A stretch of DNA of 64,000 nt from Staphylotrichum longicolle (GCA_019096155.1 JAHCVI010000001.1:4960001-5024000), one strand, 5' to 3'. Positions 32,613 through 45,749 are shown, counted from the stretch's first letter. Notes: generated from the sequence alone by a model not told the origin. Numbers and translations: made by a program.

Positions 32613-34123
32613 GGCGGCGAGTCTTTCAAGAATCGTGGCGCGGCGGCCGGCTGGTTCGAAGGTCGAGCGCTCGCTGGCTGTCGAAGCGCGTGGCGGATCT
32701 GGATCTGGTTTCGTGTCGATGTTCCACGGAATGCTGTCGCCGGGGCGGACGAGGATGAAGGCAAGGGCGAGTACAGAATAGCGAGAGCAGTCAGACGTTT
32801 GTCGGAACGGACAGTGTGTCGAGCGCGATGATGGGTTGCGTGTCGAAGCCGATGATGTCGCCGGCGGTTTTCGATTGAGGGAAACGTGGTGTTGTTTCGC
32901 CCAGTGACGCTTGGACCCGCTCGGGACATATGCATCAGACAGGGGCGAGATTGCTTGGCAAAGTGAGTGTAGATCTTGCGCGGGAACTGTGCTATCTCAC
33001 TGTGTCAACAGAGAGAAACGCTCGAACAGACAACGGCATTCGGGATCCGTATCAGGCGCGGTTTGACAAGGACCGTTGCTCAGTCTCGAGTCGTCGGGAA
33101 TGTCATTCCACTACCAAGTTCTGTGTTGTACATAGTTACACCATGAAATGCCTGCAGCAGCCTGCCGTTCATCAAATTGGTCTCCTCCTCCCACCGCGTG
33201 GAATGTCATCCGAAGACGGCGGGCTCGCACATGCTCCCGAGTTGTTCACATGAGAAAAGGGAACAGGAACACAGTCTCGACGTTTTCGGCAGGATCCCAT
33301 ACCTACGTTGGCGCCTGCAACGTCATGGGTCCCCGCGGTTGAGCTGACCCAACGGCCCGGCGATTCTGCCTGAGCGTGCGTCGGCGGAGACGCATTGGGG
33401 CTGCATCTCGCTGCTGCAAGGATGCCGGTCAACTGCAAATGCAGGCTCTCGTGAGTTTTTGAATTTCATCACGGATGCCACACACAGAAACACAGTAAGG
33501 TCCCGTAATAATGGTGGCTCTTCAAAGTCCGCAACCAGCTCTCTTTTCCAGCTGGCCGTCTCTGACCAGGGACAAAATAACCAATCTTAACACAGGTGCC
33601 GATGTGCCATGGTGCTCTTTTTTTGGGTGCAGATCATCTTGGCATCGCGCCACGACCCTGGAGCCACGATCCTGGTCCCCTGCTTTGCATCTTGAAGCGA
33701 CGGGAATGCTCCATCTTTCCCTCGTCTGTGGAAACACTGCGGAGACCAGCAATGGCCAGCGGCCCGACGTGGACAACTCCATTTGCACCCCTCCACCCCT
33801 TTCTGCGACCCTCTGTGCTTTGTCTTCAAGATTCAAGAGTTGAGATTGTCCGTCCGGCTGCTTCGTGGTTCCGCCGCTTCTTCCAAAAAGCCAGTCGGAA
33901 ATTCCGGAACTGCTGTCTGTGCTGCGCCCGCTGTCTTTTGCCGCCCACCCGCCCACGTGCCAAGCCCGACCAGCCAGCCTGCACCTCTACATCATCATCG
34001 ACGCCTCCTCTTCTGGCTGTCGACCGAGCACAGAAGTACCGGTTCGGCTGCACTTCTAGCAGACCTCCACAACGCGACAGGCCACGAATGTAGCTTTGGG
34101 CTTGCTCACCGCACACCGCCGCC
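32613..34123. other. Divergent intergenic region, 1.5 kb
   Basis: Upstream of sed5 and of the large disordered protein. Short frames only; none looks like a protein. Confidence 0.55.
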
Positions 34124-37100
34124 ATGGATGGTTCATACGGGAATGTTTTTCCCACGGGCAGGGGCATGTCAGTATCCCCTCTGTGCCACACTGGTCGCCC
34201 CGGTCTTCCGTCTAAACATGCTGTTCCCGCAGGTCCCCAACTGCCCCGACACCGAGCAGCAACCAGTACAAAGTAAACGTGAACCGCCAAAAGACAAGGA
34301 AGTGGGCAAACTTCAAACCCCAAAACTACGACGGCGATGAATGGGGCGCCGATTATGACGACCCGGAAGACGACCAAGACCCCCCGCCGCCGCCGCCGAA
34401 ACCCATGGGCCCCCGTCATGCCGCGACCTTCTCTCCGACCTCGAGACAGTTCCAACCTCCTGGCTCGCCGCCTTTGCGAACACAAGCCCAGCAGCACGCA
34501 ACCCCGCTTTCAGCCAGACTAGGACAGTCCGAGATGGACTCTAGTGCCTCTCCCCTGACCGGCGGAGCTCCACGGAGGGCGACTGAGCCGATGGGACCTT
34601 CGCCGCACGATTCACCAGGGCTCACACAGCCGCGCTATTCCCCGGACCCGAGACGCGCCTCGCCTGGTCCGCCAGGTGCTCACCCGCTCCCTTCACAGCA
34701 GCCACCCCAGCGGAGCAACCTGGGCTCGAGTAGCGTCGCGGATACGCCGGAGGCAGCGGTCCCGTCTGGCTCCAGCCCACGGCTGGGCGACAACACAAAG
34801 CCGTCCATGGAGGCGCGGTCGGCATCTCCGCCAACCATGGGGCCGATCTCCTCACCCGTCAAGCCGCTTCCATTTATTCGTCCAGCTGATGTCTATCAGC
34901 GGATGGGGGAGGAGAGAGGGCAAGAACGACGCTCGCCAGAACTGCAGCGAGATGCTCCAGTCCGGCCGACAGACTCTGCAGTGGCGCAAGACCACAGCGT
35001 TGGCCTGGCTCTCAAATCTGCCGGTGGCCCAACACTGCTGGCTGAAAGGAAGAGCGAATATGGCTTGGAGGGTCTTCTTGACAGTTATGGCATCGAGGCA
35101 CCCAATCCCGAACCTGCCCCAATGCAAGGAAACGCGAACCCTGCCGGGTCTCAAAAAGCTGCCGGCCCCAGTTTCCAGGAGGACCTGCGTCGCTTCTCAA
35201 CAAGCCCTCAACTACCGGACTTGAGCCGCGTCTCGGGATTTGGCGAGGACCTGTTTTCCTCCTCCAGCTTTTTCCCCGCTTCCGGACTACGCTCTCCTGT
35301 CTCTGACAGCATGCAACTACCATCGTCCGGTCAAAGCATACCCGAGTCCGTTGAACCTCCTGCATTTGCAGCCGAAGCCCGAAGCCAACCAGCCGCCATT
35401 CGCCCGCCGCAGGATGTAGACGCAACCAAGGATGCCCATGTGAGCGTCACACGTGAAGCGCAGCAGCAGTTTTCCAATCCCAGCGCCGGAGCTGATGCAA
35501 TGCCCGCGCCACTTGGGTTGGGGTTGCACCAAGATGCAGCAAAGCCGGCTCACAATGTTTTTGAACAGCAAACACCCGGCGCAGACGAACAACGGGAACC
35601 GACATCAGGGGCTGAAGAACTGCCGGCTGCTCGAGCAATCAGACCACGTCTGCCGGGCGGTTGGGTGACTGAAACCCCTTCCACGCCAGGCGAAGCGCCT
35701 ACGTCTCTCGTCGCTGGTTCTTCTCAAGAAACGCCAGTTAAGGCGACTGACTCTGTGGACTCAGGCTCGCCTGTTGACGCCCAGTCTGATGTCGTTTCAT
35801 TGAACCATTCTACCCTACCACAAACAGGGCCTGCGGAGACAGGCGGAGGAAGCGAAGTTCAGATGGCAGAGGACAACAAATCTGTGCCAACTCATCCAAC
35901 CCTGACGGACCCGGTTCCTCCAGCTCAAACACCAAGCCCGGTCCCAAGTTCAAAGTCGGACAGAGATGCTGAGCAAGCTGCGCCTGAGGCCTTGAATCGC
36001 AACACCTCACCGTCTCCCGGAATCTACGTTGCGGAGCCCAGCAGCCCGACACCGGAAAACACAGCAACTTCACACTCGGAAATTATCCCCACTGCGCCGC
36101 TGAAGTCCCGCCGAGGAACGCCAGACGGTAGCAACGACACAAAACCCGTCTTGTCGCCCCGGAACTATGGGAGGGAGCCAACGCCGGATGCTTCAACGCA
36201 GTCCCCGGTTAACGACAGTGACATGTTGAGTGAAGAGATCATGAAGTCGCTCAGCCCCGTGCAACCAGCCAGCAGTCTCTCAAGCGCCGTCCCAGGGTCG
36301 ACCACTGCTTACCATGCTGCCGCAGGAGACCCGACGCGTGAAAGCAGCTATCTTGGGGACGTGTATGGCGATTATTGGGCAACAACTGAGGACAAAGCAG
36401 AGCCCGGCTTGCTCGCACTTGGCAAGCCGACAGAGCCGGAGACTGTGACGCAGGACCCGTTGCCTCAGCCGGCCGAGGCTCTGGAAGGAAAGTCGAGGTT
36501 GCCTGCGGACACAGACGGGCCCCACAGTTCGTCGAGCACATCTCATGTTGCACCGGCCAATGTCCCTGAGCCTGCAACCGGGAGCGAAGGTGGAGCGGGA
36601 GGTTTCCAGAGGCGCTTCTCATGGGAAGCTGTGCGAGAGGAGCCAGCTCCGGCGCCGGCTTCACCACCGGCAACAGAACTCTTGATCGAGCAGAAAGCTC
36701 TCGGCTCCGGTGCCGAGAACATGGCTTCGTCGGCAGCGAAACTCGGCACTGTTTCCGGGAGCGGGACCTCTCAACCGCCACTTGGGGGGGAAGGTGGAAA
36801 ATCGGCGGAAGATCTCAGAGCCGAGTCTGCTCCCGAAGTCCATTCGGGGGATGCGGTCTCACCGACGCCAGCGTCCGGCAACTCCCAACAACCGCTTTCG
36901 CCCATGTCAGACCTGACGGACAGGCAGGACGGGGCTCACCGGCGGTCTCTGGCGGAGGAAAAGATTGCCATTCAGACCTCATCACAGCCCGTCTCTCCTT
37001 CTCCGCCGCTAGAGCAGCACCCTGTTTTTGCGGGGGCGGACCAGTCGCGACGGTCTGAGCCGTCGGGCAGTCCCTCGCCAACGGACATTATAGCGTTCCG

Positions 37101-37500
37101 CAACATCATGGAGATGCCTTCGCCAGCAGAGCGTATCAAACACTACAACGAGACGCGGTGGCAGTTCTCGGCCGTGAAGACGGGCCTGGATGACTGGCTG
37201 GAGGAAATGATGTCGAGACACCCGGAACACGCCAGTGACGTGTTGTCCCAGCCAGCGCCAACCGCCCTCTCACCAGGAGCGACCCAGAGTGGCCATGGGC
37301 CGAGTCAAGGTGGATGGGCGCCGACACACATTCATATCCCTCACCTCCAGCACAGTTTGAGCGGGCTGGGACATTCGAGTGGCCAGGTGGGCACGAAGAG
37401 CAAGGAGCTCTTCATGGCAGCGGGCAAGGCCGGCAAAGGGTTGTTCAGCAAGGGGAGGAATAAGCTGCGGGAGAAGGGCGACAGGGTGTTCAATTCATAA
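34124..37500 (+). CDS. Large disordered fungal protein, function unknown
   Basis: A 44-nt first exon (34124-34167) is spliced over a 65-nt intron to one long exon (34233-37500), giving 1103 residues. The N-terminus has a compact conserved-looking block, YKVNVNRQKTRKWANFKP followed by NYDGDEWGADYDDPEDD. Most of the rest is low-complexity Ser/Pro/Glu/Thr sequence. Islands of likely conservation are LPFIRPADVYQRMGEE near residue 200 and, close to the end, TDIIAFRNIMEMPSPAERIKHYNETRWQFSAVKTGLDDWLEEMM. The C-terminus is a basic amphipathic stretch (GLFSKGRNKLREKG). There is no membrane segment or catalytic motif. The architecture suggests a scaffold or adaptor, possibly at membranes or actin, but I cannot name the family. 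Confidence 0.82.
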
Positions 37501-39103
37501 GGCAGCTGGGGGCCAGAATAAGGTAACTTTAACTACCTACCTAGCTCGTACTGTGTTTTAATTCATGTCGGGCGTTTGCCTGTTGGCCGAAAAACTATAA
37601 CTATAGGCCTGCCGATTGTTGTGCACACGTACAGATCAAGTTTCTCTCTTCAACCGAGGCCAGGTCTCTCTTGCAGATTTGTTTCCCCATGGAAGCTTAC
37701 TTTCCTCGGGTTGCGGATGTTTCGCTCCAGAAAGTCCAGGGTCCTGCAGCAGGCTGCATCTCGGCGCGGGACCCGCCCAACCCAGGCCCTGAGTGGTCGC
37801 TCGGTTCTCCGCCCAACGCCCTGGATTAATTAGAGGATGATCCTGGTTTCCACACGAAGAAACCAAAATGGGAAGATGGACAGGGAGGTTGCCGGGATCT
37901 CCACCGTTCCCGCAACAACACGAACAACATGTGGTGTTGAAAGCCGAGCGCAAGTGCAAACAAGAGCGTTCCAGCAGCGGCAGCGGTAGCGGCAGCGGCA
38001 GTGCGACTTGCAGAGATCCCTCCTTCGCCAAGTGCTGTAACGGTTGAGGCTATTCCGACCACAGAGCAAAAGAGGCGAAGACGACCGACCCCCTGCTGCA
38101 TCGCCGGACTTGCTTGATCAGGCTCCCACTTCAGCCCAGTGTCAGCAAAAGGAGCTAGCGGCAGCTGCAGCTGAACCCTGGACCAATCCCCAGGTCCCCC
38201 ATCACACACTGCCCTGCAGCCCGCCCTGGGTGTGTCGGGCCGGGGTCTGACCCAGCCATTTCACCCCTCAGCATCCCCAATTCTGAGCCGTTGCCAGAGA
38301 AATCCGCAACAACCGCGTCTCCTTCCACATCTCCATCTTTCCCGGCGCGAGCCTGTCACGTTGCTCGAACTTGCACACTCGCGGGGGCATTCCCTAACCA
38401 CTCCTTCCGCCCCCCCCCGACAGTCCCGCCGGCAGCTGAGGGCAGTACGACAAACAATTGCTACCAAACTCCATCTGCGCCGCTCTGGGACTGGCCAAAT
38501 TGAGCTGGGCAGAAGCGGCTGAGCTTGAGCTCGTCGGTTTGCGACCAAAGATTCAGCGCGCAAAAGGTCTGCCCGAGCCGGGACAAGCACCACTCGGCCG
38601 AGACGTGCTGCACTTTCTGGACAATTTGCTTGTCCGCTCTTCCCGGGACCTGGGAGACGGAGGCACCACCTGCCCGTCCAACGGAAAGATTGCCCTCGAG
38701 CTCGCAGTGCGCTAGCGGAGCCTAGCTTTGCGCTGGCCACCGATCGACCTCAACGGCGACGGCGGAAGCGCTAATCGCGCAACACCGGCCCCGGCCGCAT
38801 TCCTCACCCCCGCGCCCGTCCACCATCTGCGACACGCACACACACACACACACACACACATACACATCGCAATTGCAACAGCGGCGACGGTGGTGGCCGG
38901 TTCTCCTGCTATAACTTTGTTTTATTCCAATTTGGCTTCAGCCAGGTTACCGAGATCTAACAATTTGCAACGCACCTGGAACCTGCCGTCCCCACAACCC
39001 GCGAGAAGCGCATGAGAAACGAACGACGGCACCGTTGCCACGGACCTCTCCCATCCTGCCACCGTCTACAAGTAGCCTCTTCTAAGGCCGCTAATCCGTG
39101 CCC
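37501..39103. other. Intergenic, 1.6 kb, with microsatellites
   Basis: 3' region of the disordered-protein gene and long promoter/leader of the next gene. It contains a GGCAGC/GGTAGC-rich run near 37975-38005 and a (CA)12 tract listed separately. Confidence 0.55.
38837..38860 (+). repeat. (CA)12 microsatellite
   Basis: Uninterrupted CA dinucleotides about 245 nt before the ATG of the Q-rich gene. Confidence 0.92.
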
Positions 39104-42100
39104 ATGGCCGCATACACGCAAAATCCAAACTTCAAGCCGCTCCCACAACCAGGCAGTTACCCGCAGAATTATCATCTGCAAGTCCAGCAACAGCAGCAGC
39201 AGCAGCAGCAGCATCAACAACAACACCCACAACTGTACCACCAACAGTATCACCAGCAGCATCACCCACAGCACCATCAACTCCAACAGCACCAGCAACA
39301 CCAACAGCAACCCGGTTCCGATGGCGTCCAGCGGCCCCCTTCGTTTGTAGGCCTGCCTCCTATCCGCCGCGCTTCTACCTTTGGCTCGTCTCTTGGCCTC
39401 ACCGCCGAGGAATTCTCGTCCACCGATAACAACGCCGAAGGCACCGCCCGCCAGGAGAAATCCCAACAACCTAGCCCTCCGCCACAACAGGGAGCAACAT
39501 CTCGACCTGCCATGGCGTCTCCCCAGCAGACGGGCCAATTCCTGCCCGCCTCGCAGTCTTCTGGCCAGTTCGTCCAGCAGAGCGTCTACCGCCCAACCCA
39601 GGGAGCCCAGGGGATACAGGGTCCGGCACAGGGCCAGGGATGGCAGCTGCAGGGGCAGAGTCCCGGACAGGCTCCGGGCTTTCAGAACGCCAGCCTCCAA
39701 CACGCTGCCATGCACGGACAGCCAGGGTCTCAGCCACCTCCGAGAGCATTCGCAGGAAATGCTCAACCGACCCTGAATGGTTCTGCTCAGCTCCAGGGCC
39801 AGGGCCAGCAATACGCGCCCGCTGGGGGCCGGCCAATGATGGTTCCCCCCCACATGCTGCCCGGGAATCTGACCCAAAGGTTCCATCCCCAAGGAGGCGG
39901 CTGGAACTTGCAGGAATCACACCTGTCCGAGCCTCTCCAGCCTACAGGCCGTCACCGCCACACACCGAGCAATGCCTCCTCACAGCAACAGCAGTCCTCC
40001 TACGGTTTTGACAAGGAGACTGGAATCCCATCGACAGCGTCGCCGGTGCAGCGACAAAAGCCACCGCCGGCCCAGCAGACGCAGCAACCTCAGCAGAACC
40101 CACAGAACCAGCAGGTTGGTGCTCAGCGACCCTCCGGGTTTTCGAACCAAGGGGCCCATCCAGCAGCACCCCAGCCGAACCAGGGGATGCCGGCAAATTC
40201 CCAGGTCACTTCTGGTCAACAAGTCAACGGAAACAATCTTGCAAGAATCCAGTCCAACCAGAGTGGTCTTGCGCATCCCGTTGTTCGGCCCGGGACAGAA
40301 GACGGGCAAAACAAACGCCACTCGGGCGTTTTCTCTCCAGTCTCCGGGACCGCTTTGCCGGGGGTCACTCGGAGGAACACCATGGTTCCGGGGGCATTCC
40401 TCACCCCCAAGCCGTTAATAGCGATGCCGCATCGGTGACTAGCAGCATGACAGGAGACAGGACAGCAACAGCGGCGAAATCCCGTGTTTGGACCCAGGGG
40501 CGGTGTGCCTACGCCAGACAACCTGTCCTACAGTCAGAGCAAAGACAGCATCGTTGCCCATGGCCCGAGTACTCCTCTCGGCGAGCGGATGGGACCTCCC
40601 CCTTCGCAGTTTGCGCCGCCCAGCAAGAAGCCGACTGGCTTCTTCCACATCGGCTCTCACCAGACGCCCGTCCAGCCCGGTGTGCCCAGAACATCGACGT
40701 CAACCAACCCACCGGGACACAAGCATTCCGGAAGCATTGGCGGGCCGCCGAAGAAGCGATTCTCTGCCCTCAAGGATGTATTCCGTTCATCCCCGCGTGA
40801 GGGTCCAAAGAACGGTGCGCCCTCGTTTACGGTCAGGATGCCCGCACAAAGCCCTCCCCAGATGGGTCCCCAAGGTCAGCATCCAGGCCAGCACCCAGGT
40901 CAGCATCCAGGTCAGCCTCAAACACAGTACCAAGTTCAGCCTCAGGCACAGTACCAGGCTCAACCCCAGGCACAACTGCAGAGCCAAACCCAGGTTCAAT
41001 CTCAGGGCGCATCTCCGCCGGCGGCCTCGAGCTCGCAGCCAAGCTCAGTGAATACTCCGCCATCTGACCCGGTGCCACAGCCGAGCCCCAGCAATGCTTC
41101 ACCAGCGACTCCTGGCCCTCAGCCAGCCCCCATCAACGGTCAGTCTATGCCTGGACAAGAGCGCATGGCTCCTGTGACTGGCCTCAGGCAGCCCGGGTAC
41201 GGACTCCCGTCCATGCCACCGCCGCAAGGTCCAGTCCCCAGTCAGAATCAGGACAGAAAGCCTAGCACGGGCCTGTTTGGGTTCTTGAAGGGCAAATCAG
41301 ACCCGAAGCCCCAGGAGCAGCAGCAACAAGGGCCCCCTTTTGGAGCCGGGCAGTACGCGGCGTTCTCACCTCACGGTCAGTTCCCGGGGCAATCCGGCAT
41401 GCGAATGCCTCTAGGCCCTGACGGGCGACCGTCTACTGGTGTGAGCCAGCAACTTCATCCCGGGCAATTTCCGCCTCAGTCGCAATTTGCGCAGCCTGGC
41501 CCTCCTGGCGCCTCTGGTTCTCTGCAATCTCAACGGCCCATGATGGCTCAGCAGCCTGGGTTCCCGCCAAGCCAGCAGCCAGACTCTCAGGGCACCAATG
41601 CACGGCCGTTCATGTCGACCCAGCCAACTCAGTCATCGATCCAAGCCCAGCCCGACGGCCACTCGCTGCTGGATGAGCAGCAAGGCCCCTCGAGCGGCTT
41701 CCAGCAGTCCCAGGGGCGTCCGACACCCCAGCAAGAACCAGCCAAGCCGGTTGAGCCAACTCCTGCCGCTTCCATCGTCGACTCACCCGTGTCCCAGCAT
41801 TCTCAGCCAGTAACTCAGTTCCCCGTCGAACAATCCCGGTTCCCAACTGCATCTCCAGTCAGTGCGAGGCAGCCATTCACAGCACCCCAGCCTGGTGCAA
41901 AGCAGCAGCTCTATCACCAGGGTCCCGGTGTCCAGAATGTCACCCCGACTCCTTCTGAGCAGCCGATTTGCCAAAAGCCATTCCAACCACCTTCGACACT
42001 TCATGGCGCTGATTCGGCAGATGGAGGCGATATCCAGCGGCCTGTCTCCCCTTCATCGCAAGCTCAGACCACACGCTCCGGCATCCCAGGCGAAGAGATG

Positions 42101-44619
42101 GAGCGCACAGCCTCGCCGCCGTCGGCTCCCGGCTCCCAATTCCAGCATCTGGAAACCAGCTCGCCGTACCGTCAGTCGCCCTCGGCCCCTGCGCCAGGGC
42201 ATATCCCAGGCTCGACGTCCGGAGATTCCGTGCAAGGACTAGCACAGCGGCCTCCTAGCCAGCAATCCAATCAACCAAGTCTCCGACCCCTCCTGGCCAA
42301 CAAGGCGGACAAATGCCGCCTGGGCCCCCTGGTCAAGGATATCCTGCTGGCCAAGGCCCATGGATGGCGTCTCAGCCTGGTGCTGGCCCACCCCCTCAGT
42401 TCCGCCAGCAGTTCGGACCGGCGGCCCCGCCCCGAATGGCGTCCCGATCAATGCTCAGCCGAAGGAGAAGGAGCAAGCACATTCTCCAAGCTGCTATTCG
42501 GCGGCAAGTCATCGGCCCCCGGGCGCCAGCACCAAAGGCTGAAAGACAAGAACTCCAAGTCGTCGCTCATGGGTGCGTTCAAGCGCGGACCCAAGCAGCC
42601 CGCTTCGCAAACACCAGCCAGATGCCCCTTGGCCGACCAGCCCAGGGCCAACCCCCTGCCGGAATGCAGCAGTTTGGCGCCAGGCCGCCGACCCAACAAC
42701 AACAGCAGCAGCAGCAGCAGCAGCAGCCGCCGCCGCAGGGTCCTGGGTTGCGCCCCGGTATGGCAGCGCAGCGCCCGGGCCCGCAACAGGGCGGTCTTGC
42801 TGCCGCGCAGGCGCCAGCGTCTGGTCAACTGCAACCCAAGACCAACGTGCCGATCAATCAGCAAGCGCCACTGCAGCAGCAGCAGCAGCCTCTCCGCCAA
42901 GTTCGTCCGCTTGCCTCCGAGCCCCAGTATGACCAAGTACCGATCCCGGCTGGGTACGGCTACGTCCACGGCGAAGGACGAGTGGCCCCTGCTCCGGCAC
43001 ATCTCTACGTCGGTCCTGGTTCGCCGCCCAGTCAGGTGCTGCCACCTGGATTTCCTCAGCAACAGTGGACACAACCCGGTGTTGCGCCTGCCCCAGCCCC
43101 GCCTACTGGTATTCCTGGCCAGACGGTGGTGCCCCACCAGGCTGCAGCAACTCAGGGATCTACTGCATCGCTGCCAGCCTCGACTCCCCGATCACAAACT
43201 CCTCTGCAAGCCCAGGTTCCGCCGCCGACTGCGGGCTCGGCTTCTGAGGACCGGCCCCAAGATGCCACGGCCCGTCAACCGCCTGTTGAGCACATCGCCC
43301 CTCAAGCACAAGTCCAGGTGGCTCAGCCGGCGCCAACTCCTGATGTCTTCCGAGCGCCCGAAGTGTCACCTCAGTCGTCCACCCCGACTCCTGCTCCACA
43401 GGGCGCCGAGCCCAGCGTGTCACCGCCCGAAGAACAAGGACCACCTCGGCCAGAGCCAGTTCGCATTCACAGCCAGGAGAACAACGTGTCTCCACCGCCG
43501 CAGATCCAGTACACAGCTCCACCGCAGCCTTATGGCGCGCTCAACCCAGGAGTTGCGCAAGGGGCGGCACAGCCGCTGCATGCCCGGAACCTCAGCGAGG
43601 ATGGAATTTCGTCCCTCCCGTCGCAGCGGCCGGGACGGGTGCAGCGTCTGGAGTCAGAACCTGCGCCGAGCCCTGCAACCGCCAGCGTTGCTGCTCGCTC
43701 AGCCAACCCGTCGCCGAGCCCGCAGCCGACGCCGGGTTGGACGGTCAGCCCTCTGCCTACTCCGCAAGTCAATGGGAACGTTGACCGCGAGAGAGCCGTG
43801 AGCCCTGAGTCGACTGTCCACGGCACTTCGTCGCCCAAACACCAACTGGCGACGCCCACTCAGCGTGTCGCTGAGGACAATCTTTACGATGCCACGCCGC
43901 GCCAGTCGCAGTTCCCTGTCCAGCAACAGCAGCCGCAACTGCAGTCCCAGTCGCCGCCGCCCCAGGCCCAGTCACAGTTCCCTGTTCAGCAGCAGCAGCC
44001 GCAGCAGCCGCAGTTCCAGGTACAGAGCCAGCCACAGCCACAACCACGGCAACAATACAACGAAGCGGTCAACCAGCCCTTCTTCACTTCTCCTTCCCCG
44101 CCTCCCCCTCAGCTGGTCGTCACCCCACACACCATCGTCATCAACGGCCCCGTTGAACCCAAATCCGCCGGGCTCTCGCACGAAGTCACCCGCCCGCGCC
44201 TCGGCCTCGAGACGCCCGAGCCCCCCGCGCAGCAGCACACCTCCTCCGACGTGGACCACTCGCACGACGACGACCTCGACTTCGACTCGGACATGGAGTC
44301 GCCCATCATCCAGGACGCGGCCATCGCGACGGTGCAGCAGGCGAGCCCCAGCACGTCGCCGACGGCGCAGAACGGCGGGCTCGCGGCCAAGGACAACGTC
44401 GCCATCTTTGAGCGGGCCAAGCGCAAGGCCGAGGAGGAGCGCGAGGCCGAGATGCGCCTCGTGCTCGAGGAGAAGATCCCCGTCTTCTCGGAGCAGGACG
44501 AGGCCGCCGCCGCCGCGAGCCGGCGCCGCGAGGAGGAAAAGCCGCAGATGAGCGCCACGAGCTATCCCGGGCAGGAGTGGAATCCCTATGGCGAGGGCGG
44601 TTTCGAGGAGTGGGAGTGA
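39104..44619 (+). CDS. Large Gln/Pro-rich disordered protein gene, interrupted by frame changes
   Basis: Starts MAAYTQNPNFKPLPQ and ends with an acidic, conserved-looking coiled block (KDNVAIFERAKRKAEEEREAEMR) and GGFEEWE. Coding sequence is obvious throughout by its Gln/Pro/Ser composition, but it moves between frames: near 40412 and 40482 (passing through NSDAASVTSSMTGDRTATAAKS), then near 42283, 42425, 42475 and 42620. Most changes equal one missing base. The intact blocks are about 1.3, 1.8 and 2.0 kb. The protein would be about 1,830 residues. It has several short hydrophobic-basic islands (KRFSALKDVFRSS, TGLFGFLKGKSD, FSKLLFGGKSS, SLMGAFKRG) between polyQ-rich linkers. No family recognised. 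It may be a decaying gene, or a working gene with assembly indels. Confidence 0.7.
40875..41010 (+). repeat. In-frame short tandem repeats coding GQHP and QxQ units
   Basis: Degenerate 12- to 15-bp units, first (GGTCAGCATCCA-like)n giving repeated GQHP, then CAGGCACAGTAC-like units giving QAQYQ. Part of the Q-rich gene. Confidence 0.75.
42700..42732 (+). repeat. CAA/CAG run (polyGln tract)
   Basis: About eleven consecutive CAA/CAG codons in the last long frame of the Q-rich gene, just after the most frame-damaged segment. Confidence 0.85.
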
Positions 44620-45749
44620 TTCCCTTGATTGTTGGTCTGGATTTGATCTGTCACTTCTCTTCTGGCACATATCTTTTTTGGTTTTCTTGTTGTTGGGTCA
44701 GTCAAGGGTCCACACAACAACTTTTGTTTGCTTTCCTATCGTCATCGTCGCCGCTTTGAGCCCTGGCTGTGTGCGATTTTTCCCCAGTCGTTTGGATATC
44801 TCCTTTCTTGCTTCTCCTTCGTCAAAGTTAATTACTGGCCAGCTTACTATCGATATCTCCTTCTTGGCTATTTTACTCCGTTTTCTACTCTTTACCTATT
44901 ATTTTCTTAGTCTAGCTTGTTTTCGAGTTGCGTTGTCACATACCCAAAAGCGACAGAGTTGGATAATGCTCCTAAATCTCAGTTCAGATAATGTCCGTCT
45001 TCGCAAGAGTCAATAACAAAAGTATCAACTCGTCCATTTTGAAAGGCAAGGGCTAGGCTCTAAAACCCAAATACATGTTTGCTCTCGATAATGGCTCTTT
45101 TCTGGCTCGTCGTTGTGCTGTGATACACATGGCCCAGCTTGTCTTGCACCACTTCACCAGCAGCTCACTCAGACAAACAGTACCACAGTGTTCATCATTC
45201 AAAACTGAACTCGGAAGCATCCCTTCCTCATCATGCACAACACTCAAATTAAAATTTTCAAACCCTCATGAACGGTTTCTTGGTTCTCATTAACAACACG
45301 TAGCAACAGGCCCCGCTCCTATCACGTTACTGCTTTGCTGTCCAAAACACCGAAAAAAAAATCTAGAATGCTCCCGGTCCGGTGACACCCACCCACCCAC
45401 TCCGTTGTAACCCAGAAAGAACGCCATGATCCCCAATGGGAAAGCTCTTCATCCCCCTCCGCCTCCGCCTCCGCCTCCGCTAACATGACAAAAGCGAATG
45501 GAAAGTTGTCCAGATCTTTGAAACAGTTTGAATCCAACCCCAGAAAACGCCCCCAAAATGCAATCAATGCTCGTCTGCTGCGGCGCCCGTCTGCTCTGTT
45601 TAGGTCTTAATGGGTAGTGGGTAGTACTGAAGGAGGCGGGCTGAGATTACTAATAAAAATAAAACGTGTGTGGTCTTTCCGCCTGTAGTTGAATAAGGGA
45701 AAGAAATTTAGGAGGGTACAGAGGATCCTCTATCCGGTTTTTCGTGCAC
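44620..45749. other. Convergent intergenic region, 1.1 kb
   Basis: 3' regions of the Q-rich gene and the sec2-like gene. AT-rich for this genome. A (CTCCGC)4 run lies near 45459-45482. No gene. Confidence 0.6.

Noticed and set aside
40364..40453. A 90-nt intron (GTCACT...ACAG) in the Q-rich gene to skip the stops at 40436-40450
   Set aside because: Phase works, but the donor is poor and it would discard a natural-looking segment (NSDAASVTSSMTGDRTA) that two frame changes retain; it also cannot explain the four later changes.
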